Origin: Pedobacter sp. JY14-1
Lineage (GTDB): Bacteria > Bacteroidota > Bacteroidia > Sphingobacteriales > Sphingobacteriaceae
Direction of reading: 5' to 3'
NCBI RefSeq assembly: GCF_029269825.1
Contig: NZ_JARJHU010000001.1
Location: 434,001-498,000 of the forward strand
DNA: 64,000 bases
The notes below the pieces were generated by a model. That model did not search any database and was not told the DNA's origin. It saw nothing but the letters and a program-made list of their open reading frames with translations. The translations under genes and the position numbers were made by a program. Positions 26,065 through 35,161 of the stretch are shown here, in pieces. How positions within the stretch are numbered: position 1 is the stretch's first letter; the number at the start of each line of letters is the position of its first letter.

Positions 26065-27198
26065 ATGAGCACCGCGGAAGAATTCATTAAGGAGAGATTG
26101 CAGCAACGGGAACAGGAAGGCTTATTGAGAAAACTCTCGGCCGACCGGTTCCCTATCGACTTTTGTTCTAACGACTACCTGGGTTTTGCCAGGTCTGAAA
26201 AGATCAGCCAGGCTGTGGCGACAATGTTGGAGGAACAGGATTACCGGAATGGCTCGGGAGGATCTAGGCTCATCAGTGGCAATTCCGTGTTTACCGAAAC
26301 AACAGAAGCCGACATCGCCACTTTTCATAATGTAGAGACTGCCTTACTCTTCAACTCGGGCTATGATGCCAATACGGGCCTGTTGTCTTGCCTGGCACAA
26401 AGGGGCGATACCATCGTTATGGATGAACTGAGCCATGCCAGTCTGATTGATGGGGCGAGGTTAAGTTATGCCAGCAGATATACCTTCAGGCATAATGACT
26501 GTGACGATCTGGAGGCAAGGTTAAGGAATGCTAGGGGAAGGATCTATGTGGTCACAGAAAGTGTATTCTCTATGGATGGCGACCTTGCACCTCTTTTGCA
26601 GATGGCTGTGCTTTGCAGGCAATATGGTGCAAATCTGGTAGTAGATGAAGCCCATGCGATTGGTATAACTGGCCCGAACGGGCGGGGGCTGGTACAGCAG
26701 TTAAGGCTGGAAAAGGAGGTTTTTGCGCGGATAGTAACTTTTGGTAAGGCTTTAGGTTGTCATGGGGCCGCGGTTTTGGGTAGTGTAAACCTGAGAAATT
26801 ACCTCATTAATTTTGCAAGGTCGTTTATTTATACGACTGCTGCCCCTGTTCACAGTGTAGCTGCAATTGCCTGTGCTTACCGGGAACTGGAAAGGCTGGA
26901 TTACCAGGCAATGATCCAGGAAAGGATTGGCTTTTTCAGCGAACTTTACCAGGCGGAATTGCCGGAACACAACATAGTACATACACCAAGTGCAATACAA
27001 ACCGTCCAGTTTAATCATCGTGTACAGGCAAAGGCGGCAGCAATGGCTTTGCAACAAAAGGGCATAGACGTAAGGGCAATCCTTAGCCCTACGGTACCCG
27101 CCGGAAAAGAAAGGCTGAGGATCTGTCTGCATACCTTCAATACGGACCAGGAAATTGAAATGCTGATTACTGAATTATCAAAACTTAAAACAACATGA
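26065..27198 (+). CDS. bioF: 8-amino-7-oxononanoate synthase (or related alpha-oxoamine synthase)
   Basis: A 377-residue PLP enzyme of the alpha-oxoamine synthase family. Landmarks are FCSNDYLGFA, GSGGSRLISGN, VVDEAHAIGI and the PLP lysine K228 in TFGKALGCHGA. It joins pimeloyl-ACP/CoA to L-alanine, the first ring-building step of biotin synthesis. The ATG at 26065 is chosen over in-frame GTG/TTG codons at 26059/26062. Its stop overlaps the start of bioD by 4 bp, which supports the biotin assignment over related KBL or serine palmitoyltransferase. Confidence 0.92.
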   Translation: MSTAEEFIKERLQQREQEGLLRKLSADRFPIDFCSNDYLGFARSEKISQAVATMLEEQDYRNGSGGSRLISGNSVFTETTEADIATFHNVETALLFNSGYDANTGLLSCLAQRGDTIVMDELSHASLIDGARLSYASRYTFRHNDCDDLEARLRNARGRIYVVTESVFSMDGDLAPLLQMAVLCRQYGANLVVDEAHAIGITGPNGRGLVQQLRLEKEVFARIVTFGKALGCHGAAVLGSVNLRNYLINFARSFIYTTAAPVHSVAAIACAYRELERLDYQAMIQERIGFFSELYQAELPEHNIVHTPSAIQTVQFNHRVQAKAAAMALQQKGIDVRAILSPTVPAGKERLRICLHTFNTDQEIEMLITELSKLKTT

Positions 27199-27803
27199 GT
27201 ACTTACTTCATTACCGGTATAGGGACAGGCATAGGAAAAACGGTAACCAGTGCCGTATTGACCGAGAAGCTTCAGGCAGATTATTGGAAGCCGGTACAAT
27301 CCGGAGACCTGGAGATTAGCGACAGTTTGTTTGTCAGGAACCTGATCAGTAATGACAAAACGGTTGTGCACCCGGAACACTATCGGCTGAGCCAGCCGCT
27401 GTCCCCTCATCTTTCTGCCAGGCTGGATGGCGTAGAGATTGTACTCGATGAGATCCGTGTACCGGAGACGGATAATCAACTGGTCATTGAAGGTGCCGGA
27501 GGGTTAATGGTGCCACTCAATGAAAAGGAGCTGATCCTTGATCTCATCAGGCGCCTCAACGCAAAAACCATTGTCGTTTCTCAGAACTATCTGGGCAGCA
27601 TTAACCATACCTTGTTGACAATAGAGGTACTTAAGGCCAATGCGATAGCCATTGAAGGCATTGTCTTCAACGGCAAGCCAAATGAAGAAAGTGAAAGATA
27701 TATCCAGGCATACAGCGGCCTTAAAGTGATCGGCAGGATACCTTCGTTTGCAACAGTAGACAAGGAGTGCGTCCGCAATGCGGGTCAGTTCCTGGACATC
27801 TAG
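27195..27803 (+). CDS. bioD: dethiobiotin synthetase
   Basis: A 202-residue ATP-dependent carboxylase-type enzyme that closes the ureido ring of dethiobiotin in the cytoplasm. The P-loop GIGTGIGKTV, the KPVQSGD substrate loop and VIEGAGGLMVPL are clear. It overlaps bioF by 4 bp. bioA and bioB are not in the window. The gene ends 11 bp before the convergent amidohydrolase gene, with no visible terminator between. Confidence 0.95.
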   Translation: MSTYFITGIGTGIGKTVTSAVLTEKLQADYWKPVQSGDLEISDSLFVRNLISNDKTVVHPEHYRLSQPLSPHLSARLDGVEIVLDEIRVPETDNQLVIEGAGGLMVPLNEKELILDLIRRLNAKTIVVSQNYLGSINHTLLTIEVLKANAIAIEGIVFNGKPNEESERYIQAYSGLKVIGRIPSFATVDKECVRNAGQFLDI

Positions 27804-27814
27804 ACCTTTATTCC

Positions 27815-30800
27815 TTAATCGCAGTGGGGTGCGGTGTACGTCCAGGTTTCCGAATCTTCTGTGGTTTCACCGGAAGGAAAGCTATACAACATGCCTTTTC
27901 CGGTCTCGAACCAGAGTTTGCCACGTAGCTTTTCACGTCCTCCGATCTCATTCATGGACAGGCTGTCGTAAAGCCGGCCATTGACCATCACATATTTGAT
28001 TTTTTCTGAGTTACGGATATCATCGAGGGGATTGGCATCCATAATCACGAGGTCTGCAAGCTTTCCTGGTTCCAGGGAGCCGATCTCATGGTTCATACCC
28101 AGATAGGAAGCCCCGTTAACTGTTGCACTACGTATAGCCTGTAATGGGGTCATCCCACCCTGAACAAGCATCCATAGCTCCCAGTGCGCACCAAGTCCCT
28201 GTATCTGTCCGTGTGCGCCAAGATTGACTTTAGTGCCTCCATCGGCAATTTGCTTTACGGCTTTAGAAACATCGATATGACCGTAATCGCCATACTCTGA
28301 TGTAGTCCTTCTCCTTGCACGGGCATCGATGATCGGCCTTGGGGTAAAGGCCAGGAGACGTTCGTTTTCCCATACGTTGGTACGGTCATACCAATAGTTC
28401 TCTCCCCATTGGGCACCATAGCTTACGATCAGCGTAGGCGTATAACCTACATTGGTATTGTTCCAGAACGAGACGACATCTTTATAGATCGGCGTGACCG
28501 GAATGCTGTGTTCTATACCCGTATGGCCGTCAGCGATCATATTCATATTGGTAAAAAAGGTAGATCCGCCTTCCGGAACAACCTCCATTTTCAGTCTTCT
28601 GGCTGCTTCAAGTATTTGCTGGCGCTGGTCCCGGCGGGGCTGGTTATAGGATTTGACGGAAAAGGCGCCTACTGCCTTTAATCTGCGCAAATGTGACATC
28701 GCATCATCCAGACTATTAATGACCACCTTGAAATCCCCATCAGCACCATAAAGTATAGAACCGGTTGAATAGAGCCTTGGGCCTACCATCCGGCCGGCCC
28801 TGATCATTTCGGACTGGCTGAATACCATTTCTGTATTACTGGACGGATCGTGTGCAGTAGTGACCCCGAAAGCAAGGTTGGCCAGGTATGACCAGTCATT
28901 CTGCGGACTGATACCATCAGGACTGGTACGCAGGTGGGCATGGACGTCAACTATACCCGGCATAATGGTTTTACCAGTGACGTCGATGACACGTGCCTGC
29001 TGTGGAATTGCCGCTTCCGATGACTTACTTATAGAGATGATCTTATTGTTCTCAATAAGGATTGTACCTTCCTCTATGATTTCGTCGCCTTTCATGGTGA
29101 TGATACGGGCGCCTTTGAGCGCCGTGAGGCCGGTAGGCACATCAGTTTTCAGCCTGAGGTTCATCCGTATCCCTGTTGAGTCGGCGACCGGGAGTTCCGC
29201 CGGCGCCCCGTCGACAAAGCTGAACGCATCCTTGACCTCCCGGCTGAAATATTGTTCGCCAAGTGTCCACAGGAGGCGCTTGCTGTCTGCGCTCCAGTGA
29301 ATATAGGTACCCGCATCCCTGGTCACACGTTTAAGTGGCAGGGTGCTATTGGATGATGACAGGTCAAGTGGCGCTCCAATGGTGACCATAGGAGTAATAT
29401 AGACGTTAAACAGTTCGGTAAAAGCCATCCACTTACCATCGGGACTGGGGCAGAATTGAGTGGCATAAGTTGAAGTATAATGGGTACGCTCGTCACTTCC
29501 ACTTGTACTGATGCTCTTTAGTGCTTTTTTTCCATCCTGATTGCCCTGGAAGAAAATGCGGCTGTCGTCTGCATTGAACTGTGGCCGAATACCGCTTTCG
29601 GAAACCAGTGTCCTGGCACCGCCACCTGCGCTCATGATGAAAATACCTGTATTACGGCCATAATTGTAACCCAGCACATCGTTACCGGAACCTTTACGAA
29701 AAACGATCCGGTCTCCCTTACGTGAAAATTTAGGTGAATAATAGAAACCCTTTTCATCTGTAAGTGTCACTGTCTTTCCCTTGATTTCCGTTTTTTTAAT
29801 GGCTCCCTTAAACTCATCGCTCCAGGTAGCGTAAACCACAGATTTGCCGTCGGGACTGATGTCAGGCTCAAATTCAAAATCCAGTCCATTGGTCAGGCGC
29901 TCGGGCTTACCGTCGGGCAGGTCCTTTTTATAAAGATAACCCGCGGCATTAAAGACAACGAACTTCCCATCTGGAGAAGTAGTAAGCTGTCGGATCATTT
30001 TTGAGGTAAATTCTTCTATGTATACCTGTTGTGGAAAATGAAGGGATTCCTGCACGATCTGCTTACTGGTCACGGAAAAAGGAATGTCGCTGATGACCAG
30101 GGATGCGGTCTCTATCTTGCTGATCTTTCCCTTTGCATAATAAACGATACTTTTCGAATCAGGTGTCCAGGCAAAATTAGGATAAACACCAAAAATAGCC
30201 CAGGTTTCCTGCTGATCATGCGAAAGTTCTTCTGTAAGGGGCCATTCCTCGCCGGTCTGGATATTCTGTACATAAAGCACAGACTTAAGACGGACTCTTT
30301 TGACATAGGCCATCATTTTACCGTCAGGTGAGATCTGTGGCCTGGCCGCACCGCCCTGCTGAGCGATGAAACTGGTTAGCCGGCCATTGCTGAGGTCCAG
30401 CTTCCGGATAGCGTAGATCATGCCATTGGGGTCTTTGCTGTATTCGAAATTTGGACCCGGAGATACGTCTTCACTGAAATAAAGCGATCTCCCGTCGGGT
30501 GAGACATTGGGTTCACCTGCATCCTGCTGGTCGTTCTTGCGTCTGGTAAGTTGTATCCCTTCTCCCCCATTGATGTTATACATCCACATTTCCCCTGCGC
30601 CAAGTGACCTGCTTCCGGTAAAGTGTTTACGGGCGATAACATATTCGCTGTTGGGCATCCAGGTAGCATTATTGAGCAGACGAAAAGTTTCTCTGGTAAC
30701 CTGCCTTTTGCCAGAACCGTCGCGGTTCATGATCCAGATATTGTCGGCGCCGCTTTTATCACTGGTATAGGAGATGTATTTACCATTGGGGCTGAACCTG

Positions 30801-31063
30801 GGCTGTACATCCCAGGCAATGCCTTCGGTGAGTGCTTTGGCTGCACCACCGGTAATCGGCATAATGTAAATATCGCCGAGCAGATCGAACACGATCTCTT
30901 TACCATCTGAACTGACATCCAGGTTCATCCAGGTGCCTTCATCGGTAGTAATGCTGAAGGTTTTGGATGTACCACGGTATTTTTCAATGTCCCATTTCTT
31001 GTCCTGCGAAAATGAAGTTTGGAAGAGCGCCAGCAAACATAATGACAGTAAAGCTTTTCTCAT
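27815..31063 (-). CDS. exported PD40 propeller-amidohydrolase fusion
   Basis: A 1082-residue exported protein (signal peptide ending QTSFSQ). The N-terminal ~650 residues contain many WD40-like PD40 (TolB) repeats such as FSPNGKYISYTSDKSG and VSPDGRSLYFSE. The C-terminal ~400 residues are an amidohydrolase of the imidazolonepropionase-like group, with the metal motif VDVHAHLRT, later His residues (GHTGIEHSI, NLGAHGQ) and the closing GSLEPGKLADLVIMDANP. The probable role is hydrolysis of a cyclic amide or dipeptide-like substrate in the periplasm. The ATG at 31063 heads the signal peptide; an upstream TTG at 31105 is less likely. Confidence 0.88.
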   Translation of the reverse strand: MRKALLSLCLLALFQTSFSQDKKWDIEKYRGTSKTFSITTDEGTWMNLDVSSDGKEIVFDLLGDIYIMPITGGAAKALTEGIAWDVQPRFSPNGKYISYTSDKSGADNIWIMNRDGSGKRQVTRETFRLLNNATWMPNSEYVIARKHFTGSRSLGAGEMWMYNINGGEGIQLTRRKNDQQDAGEPNVSPDGRSLYFSEDVSPGPNFEYSKDPNGMIYAIRKLDLSNGRLTSFIAQQGGAARPQISPDGKMMAYVKRVRLKSVLYVQNIQTGEEWPLTEELSHDQQETWAIFGVYPNFAWTPDSKSIVYYAKGKISKIETASLVISDIPFSVTSKQIVQESLHFPQQVYIEEFTSKMIRQLTTSPDGKFVVFNAAGYLYKKDLPDGKPERLTNGLDFEFEPDISPDGKSVVYATWSDEFKGAIKKTEIKGKTVTLTDEKGFYYSPKFSRKGDRIVFRKGSGNDVLGYNYGRNTGIFIMSAGGGARTLVSESGIRPQFNADDSRIFFQGNQDGKKALKSISTSGSDERTHYTSTYATQFCPSPDGKWMAFTELFNVYITPMVTIGAPLDLSSSNSTLPLKRVTRDAGTYIHWSADSKRLLWTLGEQYFSREVKDAFSFVDGAPAELPVADSTGIRMNLRLKTDVPTGLTALKGARIITMKGDEIIEEGTILIENNKIISISKSSEAAIPQQARVIDVTGKTIMPGIVDVHAHLRTSPDGISPQNDWSYLANLAFGVTTAHDPSSNTEMVFSQSEMIRAGRMVGPRLYSTGSILYGADGDFKVVINSLDDAMSHLRRLKAVGAFSVKSYNQPRRDQRQQILEAARRLKMEVVPEGGSTFFTNMNMIADGHTGIEHSIPVTPIYKDVVSFWNNTNVGYTPTLIVSYGAQWGENYWYDRTNVWENERLLAFTPRPIIDARARRRTTSEYGDYGHIDVSKAVKQIADGGTKVNLGAHGQIQGLGAHWELWMLVQGGMTPLQAIRSATVNGASYLGMNHEIGSLEPGKLADLVIMDANPLDDIRNSEKIKYVMVNGRLYDSLSMNEIGGREKLRGKLWFETGKGMLYSFPSGETTEDSETWTYTAPHCD

Positions 31064-31115
31064 AGGTAAAGGGATTGGTTTATGGCTGCAATTTACTAAT
31101 ATCACTTCATTTTTA

Positions 31116-31123
31116 TAGTTTTG
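31116..31123 (+). promoter_or_regulatory. -7 box of recQ, very close to the start codon
   Basis: TAGTTTTG fits TAnnTTTG and ends 12 bp before the ATG at 31136, which gives a leader of only a few nucleotides. It also overlaps the alternative TTG start at 31121, arguing against that start. Confidence 0.5.
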
Positions 31124-31135
31124 GCCATCACCTTT

Positions 31136-33028
31136 ATGAATGAAACTGCAATTTTAAAGCAATATTGGGGATACGACAGTTTCAGACCTTTGCAGGACGA
31201 GATCATCGGATCGGTACTGAAAGGCAGGGACACATTGGCACTGCTGCCTACGGGCGGGGGTAAGTCTCTGTGTTTCCAGGTACCGGCAATGGCGATGGAA
31301 GGCATCTGCATTGTTGTTTCCCCACTGGTAGCACTGATGAAGGACCAGGTGGAAAACCTGAAAAAACGGGGCATTCCTGCCATTGCAATATATGCGGGCA
31401 TGGGAAAGCGGGAGATTGACATTTTACTGGATAATTGTATCTATGGCCCGGTAAAGTTCCTGTACTTATCTCCAGAACGCCTGCTTTCCGAACTGGTAAG
31501 GGTGCGAATTGCCCACATGAACGTGAACTTGATCGCCGTGGACGAAGCACATTGCGTATCGCAATGGGGCTACGATTTCCGGCCACCTTATTTACTGATA
31601 GGTACCTTGCGGGAACTGCTTCCCGGAGTTCCCCTGATTGCCCTTACGGCTACGGCGACCTCAAAAGTCCGGAAAGATATCGCTGATAAGTTACTGATGC
31701 ATGAGGTGAATGTGTTTGTAAAAAGCTTTGCACGTGAGAATTTAAGTTATGTTGTTGCACATGATGAGGACAAGCATGGAAAACTACTAAAAGTGATCAA
31801 CAATGTAACGGGTAGCGGGCTTGTGTATGTCCGAAATCGAAGAGAAACAGCGGATATTGCCGCTTTTTTGGGGAGAAACGGGATCGCGGCCAGCTTTTAT
31901 CACGCAGGCATTGAAAGGGAGGAACGTTTTCGCAGGCAGCAATTGTGGAAAGAGGGAAAGATCAGGGTAATGGTAGCGACAAATGCGTTTGGAATGGGCA
32001 TTGACAAAGCAGACGTACGTTTTGTAGTACATTTGGACTTGCCAGAGAGCCTAGAGGCTTATTACCAGGAAGCCGGACGTGCGGGACGGGACGGTAAACG
32101 GGCTTATGGTGTATTGCTGGCCAACCATGCTGATCAGCTGGGCCTGAAAGAGCGTTATGCAAACGGTTTTCCTTCAATTGAAGAGATCAGAAAGACGTAT
32201 CATAATCTGGGTAATTATTTTCAGCTGGCCTATGGAGCTGGTGAAGGGCTTAGCTTTGACTTTGACCTTGCCGATTATTGTAAGAGATTTAACATGGGGG
32301 TGGTTAAGGTCATTTCCGCCCTTAAATTCCTGGAACGGCAAGGGTATCTGACCTTATCTGAAAATGTGTTCCTGCCTTCAAGGCTGATGTTTACGATTGC
32401 ACACGAGGATGTTTACCGTTTTCAGATCGAGAATCCTGGCTATGACCGGCTGCTGAAAGTATTGTTGCGTAGCTACGGCGGCTTGTTCGAATATTATGTA
32501 AAGATCAGGGAAAGTGACGTTGCAGCCAAATTGGGAACTTCCTTTAATGATGTGGCCAGGCAGTTGCTTGTTTTGCAGGACCAGGGGATATTATCCTATC
32601 TTCAGCAAACTGATCGCCCGCAGCTTCAGTTGATCAGGGGACGCGTCGACCTGGCACATCTTGATATCGATGTGAAATATGTGGAAATGCGAAAACAGGT
32701 ACTCATGGAGCAGATCAATTCAGTGATGGATTATGCGGGCGGAAGGGAGTGCCGGAGCAAGATGCTGCTGGCTTACTTCAATGAACCTGATGCCCGGGAA
32801 TGTGGAATTTGCGACGTTTGCCTGTCGCATAAACGTATGGACGAAAGGGAATTGCTGACGGACAGGATTGATTTTGAACTGATCACATTGCTGCAGGGTG
32901 GTGCATATGCACTGGAAGATCTCATAGCTGCTGTTAAAGGCGGCACCGAACAGGAAAGACTGAGCAGGGTCAGCGAACTACTGGACGGGGGGCGGATCAA
33001 AACAGACGGCAAAAATTATTATCTTTAA
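31136..33028 (+). CDS. recQ: RecQ-family ATP-dependent DNA helicase
   Basis: A 630-residue superfamily 2 helicase that unwinds DNA during recombination and repair. Motif I is LLPTGGGKSLCFQ, motif II DEAHCVSQWGYDFRPPY, and motif VI QEAGRAGRDG. The RecQ zinc-binding region has C...CGICDVC and is followed by a winged-helix-like C-terminus. No HRDC domain is recognisable. The downstream UMF1 gene starts on the last base of the stop codon, so recQ, the transporter and the lutA-like gene form an overlapping run. Confidence 0.93.
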   Translation: MNETAILKQYWGYDSFRPLQDEIIGSVLKGRDTLALLPTGGGKSLCFQVPAMAMEGICIVVSPLVALMKDQVENLKKRGIPAIAIYAGMGKREIDILLDNCIYGPVKFLYLSPERLLSELVRVRIAHMNVNLIAVDEAHCVSQWGYDFRPPYLLIGTLRELLPGVPLIALTATATSKVRKDIADKLLMHEVNVFVKSFARENLSYVVAHDEDKHGKLLKVINNVTGSGLVYVRNRRETADIAAFLGRNGIAASFYHAGIEREERFRRQQLWKEGKIRVMVATNAFGMGIDKADVRFVVHLDLPESLEAYYQEAGRAGRDGKRAYGVLLANHADQLGLKERYANGFPSIEEIRKTYHNLGNYFQLAYGAGEGLSFDFDLADYCKRFNMGVVKVISALKFLERQGYLTLSENVFLPSRLMFTIAHEDVYRFQIENPGYDRLLKVLLRSYGGLFEYYVKIRESDVAAKLGTSFNDVARQLLVLQDQGILSYLQQTDRPQLQLIRGRVDLAHLDIDVKYVEMRKQVLMEQINSVMDYAGGRECRSKMLLAYFNEPDARECGICDVCLSHKRMDERELLTDRIDFELITLLQGGAYALEDLIAAVKGGTEQERLSRVSELLDGGRIKTDGKNYYL

Positions 33029-34350
33029 TGCCATATTCACATATGGAAAAAAACGATAAACGTGTGATCAGATCATGGGCTTTTTTTGACTGGGCCAATT
33101 CTGCTTACAACCTGGTAATTACCTCAACGATATTCCCCGCCTACTACACCATCATTACGACGACAAAGGAAAATGGTGACCAGGTGATGTTTTTCGGACA
33201 CAGATTTACGAACACGGCCTTATCTAATTACGCGCTTTCTGTAGCGTACCTGGTCATGGTGCTGTTGATGCCACTTTTGTCTTCTGTCGCTGACTATCGC
33301 GGCAATAAGAAGGCATTCATGAAATTCTTCACTTATCTAGGCGGACTTGCCTGTATCGGGCTTTATTTCTTCAAGCTGGAGACGCTGGAATTTGGGATCA
33401 TCTGTTTTGTCGTCGCTGCGATGGGATATATAGGAGGGATCGTTTTTAATAATTCCTATCTCCCTGAGATCGCAACCCCAGAGGAACAGGACCGTGTGAG
33501 CGCAAAGGGTTATGCCTACGGATATATCGGCTCAGTGATTCTGCAGATCATTTGCTTTATCTTTGTGCTTAAGCCGGAACTATTTGGCATTACAGATGCC
33601 TCTTTTCCGGCCAGGCTGTCTTTTCTGCTGGTAGGCATCTGGTGGATCGTCTTTGCGCAAATCCCGTTCCGGGCTTTGCCTTCAGGTGGCCGGAATCATA
33701 ACGCGATCAGCCGCAGCAAAGTAACGAGTGGCTTTCAGGAGCTGAAAAAGGTCTGGAAACAGTTACAGAAGATTAATTTTCTGAAACGCTACCTGCTGGC
33801 CTTTTTCTTTTATTCAATGGGCGTGCAGACGATTATGCTTGCGGCAGCTGGGTTCGGGGAAAAAACCTTGCACCTGGGTACCTCAAAGCTCATTGCAGTG
33901 ATCCTGATCATCCAGCTGGTAGCCATTGCAGGTGCTATGCTGATGTCTTATTTTGCGCGCCGTATCGGTAACATACATGTGCTGATATGGGTCGTGCTCA
34001 TCTGGATCGTGGCCTGTTTTTGCGCCTACTTCATCAGCAATGAGTTTCAGTTTTACAGTCTTGCCATAGTGGTCGGACTGATCATGGGTGGCATACAGTC
34101 GCTCTCGCGTTCTACTTATTCTAAATATCTGCCGGCAGAGACGCCGGACACCGCTTCCTTCTTCAGTTTTTATGATGTAACGGAAAAACTGGCAATTGTA
34201 ATTGGCCTCTTCAGCTTTGCGTTTATCGAAGAAGTGACCGGGAGTATGCGGAATTCAATCATTGCTCTGGCATCATTTTTTGTAATAGGTTTGATATTTT
34301 TGCTGTTCCTTAGAAGAACCGAACCTGAAGTAAATGAAAATTGCCAATGA
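33028..34350 (+). CDS. UMF1/Atg22-type MFS transporter
   Basis: A 440-residue polytopic membrane protein. The N-terminal motif SWAFFDWANSAYNLVITSTIFPAYY is diagnostic of the UMF1 family, relatives of the yeast vacuolar effluxer Atg22. About twelve membrane segments are present and GIQSLSRSTYSKYLP is a further family motif. The substrate is unknown; amino-acid export is a guess from Atg22. Translation could begin at 33028, overlapping the recQ stop, or at the ATG at 33043. It overlaps the next gene by 4 bp. Confidence 0.9.
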   Translation: MPYSHMEKNDKRVIRSWAFFDWANSAYNLVITSTIFPAYYTIITTTKENGDQVMFFGHRFTNTALSNYALSVAYLVMVLLMPLLSSVADYRGNKKAFMKFFTYLGGLACIGLYFFKLETLEFGIICFVVAAMGYIGGIVFNNSYLPEIATPEEQDRVSAKGYAYGYIGSVILQIICFIFVLKPELFGITDASFPARLSFLLVGIWWIVFAQIPFRALPSGGRNHNAISRSKVTSGFQELKKVWKQLQKINFLKRYLLAFFFYSMGVQTIMLAAAGFGEKTLHLGTSKLIAVILIIQLVAIAGAMLMSYFARRIGNIHVLIWVVLIWIVACFCAYFISNEFQFYSLAIVVGLIMGGIQSLSRSTYSKYLPAETPDTASFFSFYDVTEKLAIVIGLFSFAFIEEVTGSMRNSIIALASFFVIGLIFLLFLRRTEPEVNENCQ

Positions 34351-35084
34351 GAGTTGAATTATTTGTCCCTTGTTTTGTTGACCAGCTGTATCCGGATACC
34401 GCGTTCAATACCATAAAACTGCTGGAAAAATCAGGTTGCGAAGTTTATTTTAATGCGGCGCAGACTTGTTGCGGTCAGCCCGCCTATAATGCGGGTTATT
34501 GGGAACAGGCTAAGGAGATGGGTAACAAGTTCCTGTCGGACTTCTCTGACACAAGTTATATCGTTGCCCCGTCTGCTTCCTGTGTAGGTATGGTAAAAAA
34601 TGGCTTTAATGATCTGTTTACCAATACAACCGTCCATAATAAGTGCCGCAGCTTACAGGGTAATATTTTTGAACTGTCGGATTTTCTGGTGAATGTCCTG
34701 AAGAGGGATTACTTCGGTGCTGAACTGGAAGGCCGTGCAGTGTATCATGACTCGTGCAGCGCATTGAGGGAGTGTAAGATCAAGGAAGAACCAAGGCTTC
34801 TGCTATCCAAGGTGCATGGACTGGAAATGATCGAGATGAAAGACACGGACATGTGTTGCGGGTTCGGAGGCACGTTCGCGGTTAAGTTTGATGCGATCTC
34901 TTCCGCGATGGCTGAACAAAAGGTTAACCATGCGCTCGAGCAGGAAGCAGACTTCATCATTTCAACAGACGCATCCTGCCTCATGCATTTACAGGGTTAT
35001 ATTGACAAAAACAAGATCTCGCTTAAGACCATGCACCTGGCCGATGTTTTGGCAAACGGATGGCTGGAAAGTACGGAATATTAA
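34347..35084 (+). CDS. LutA/YkgE-like (Fe-S)-binding CCG-domain protein
   Basis: A 245-residue soluble protein with two cysteine-rich CCG domains. The motifs are AQTCCGQPAYNAG in the first half and DMCCGFGGTFAVK in the second, with additional cysteines in DSCSALREC. Relatives (LutA, YkgE, GlpC, HdrB) take part in electron transfer during lactate or glycolate oxidation. The partners LutB and LutC are not in the window, so a full lactate-utilisation complex is not shown. It overlaps the UMF1 gene by 4 bp. Confidence 0.85.
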   Translation: MRVELFVPCFVDQLYPDTAFNTIKLLEKSGCEVYFNAAQTCCGQPAYNAGYWEQAKEMGNKFLSDFSDTSYIVAPSASCVGMVKNGFNDLFTNTTVHNKCRSLQGNIFELSDFLVNVLKRDYFGAELEGRAVYHDSCSALRECKIKEEPRLLLSKVHGLEMIEMKDTDMCCGFGGTFAVKFDAISSAMAEQKVNHALEQEADFIISTDASCLMHLQGYIDKNKISLKTMHLADVLANGWLESTEY

Positions 35085-35085
35085 C

Positions 35086-35093
35086 TATTTTTG
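35086..35093 (+). promoter_or_regulatory. -7 box of the thrS operon
   Basis: TATTTTTG fits TAnnTTTG, 69 bp before the thrS start. The leader contains a small hairpin (AATCAC at 35102-35107 with GTGATT at 35116-35121) but no T-box motif. Confidence 0.5.
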
Positions 35094-35161
35094 CAGAAAA
35101 TAATCACATTAGTAGGTGATTGGCTGATTCTATTTTTTTAAATTTTAAATCATAGTTGTAG

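Noticed and set aside
35094-35161. Possible T-box or attenuator before thrS
   Set aside because: Only a 6-bp hairpin is seen; no T-box sequence, specifier loop or hairpin with T run ahead of the start codon.
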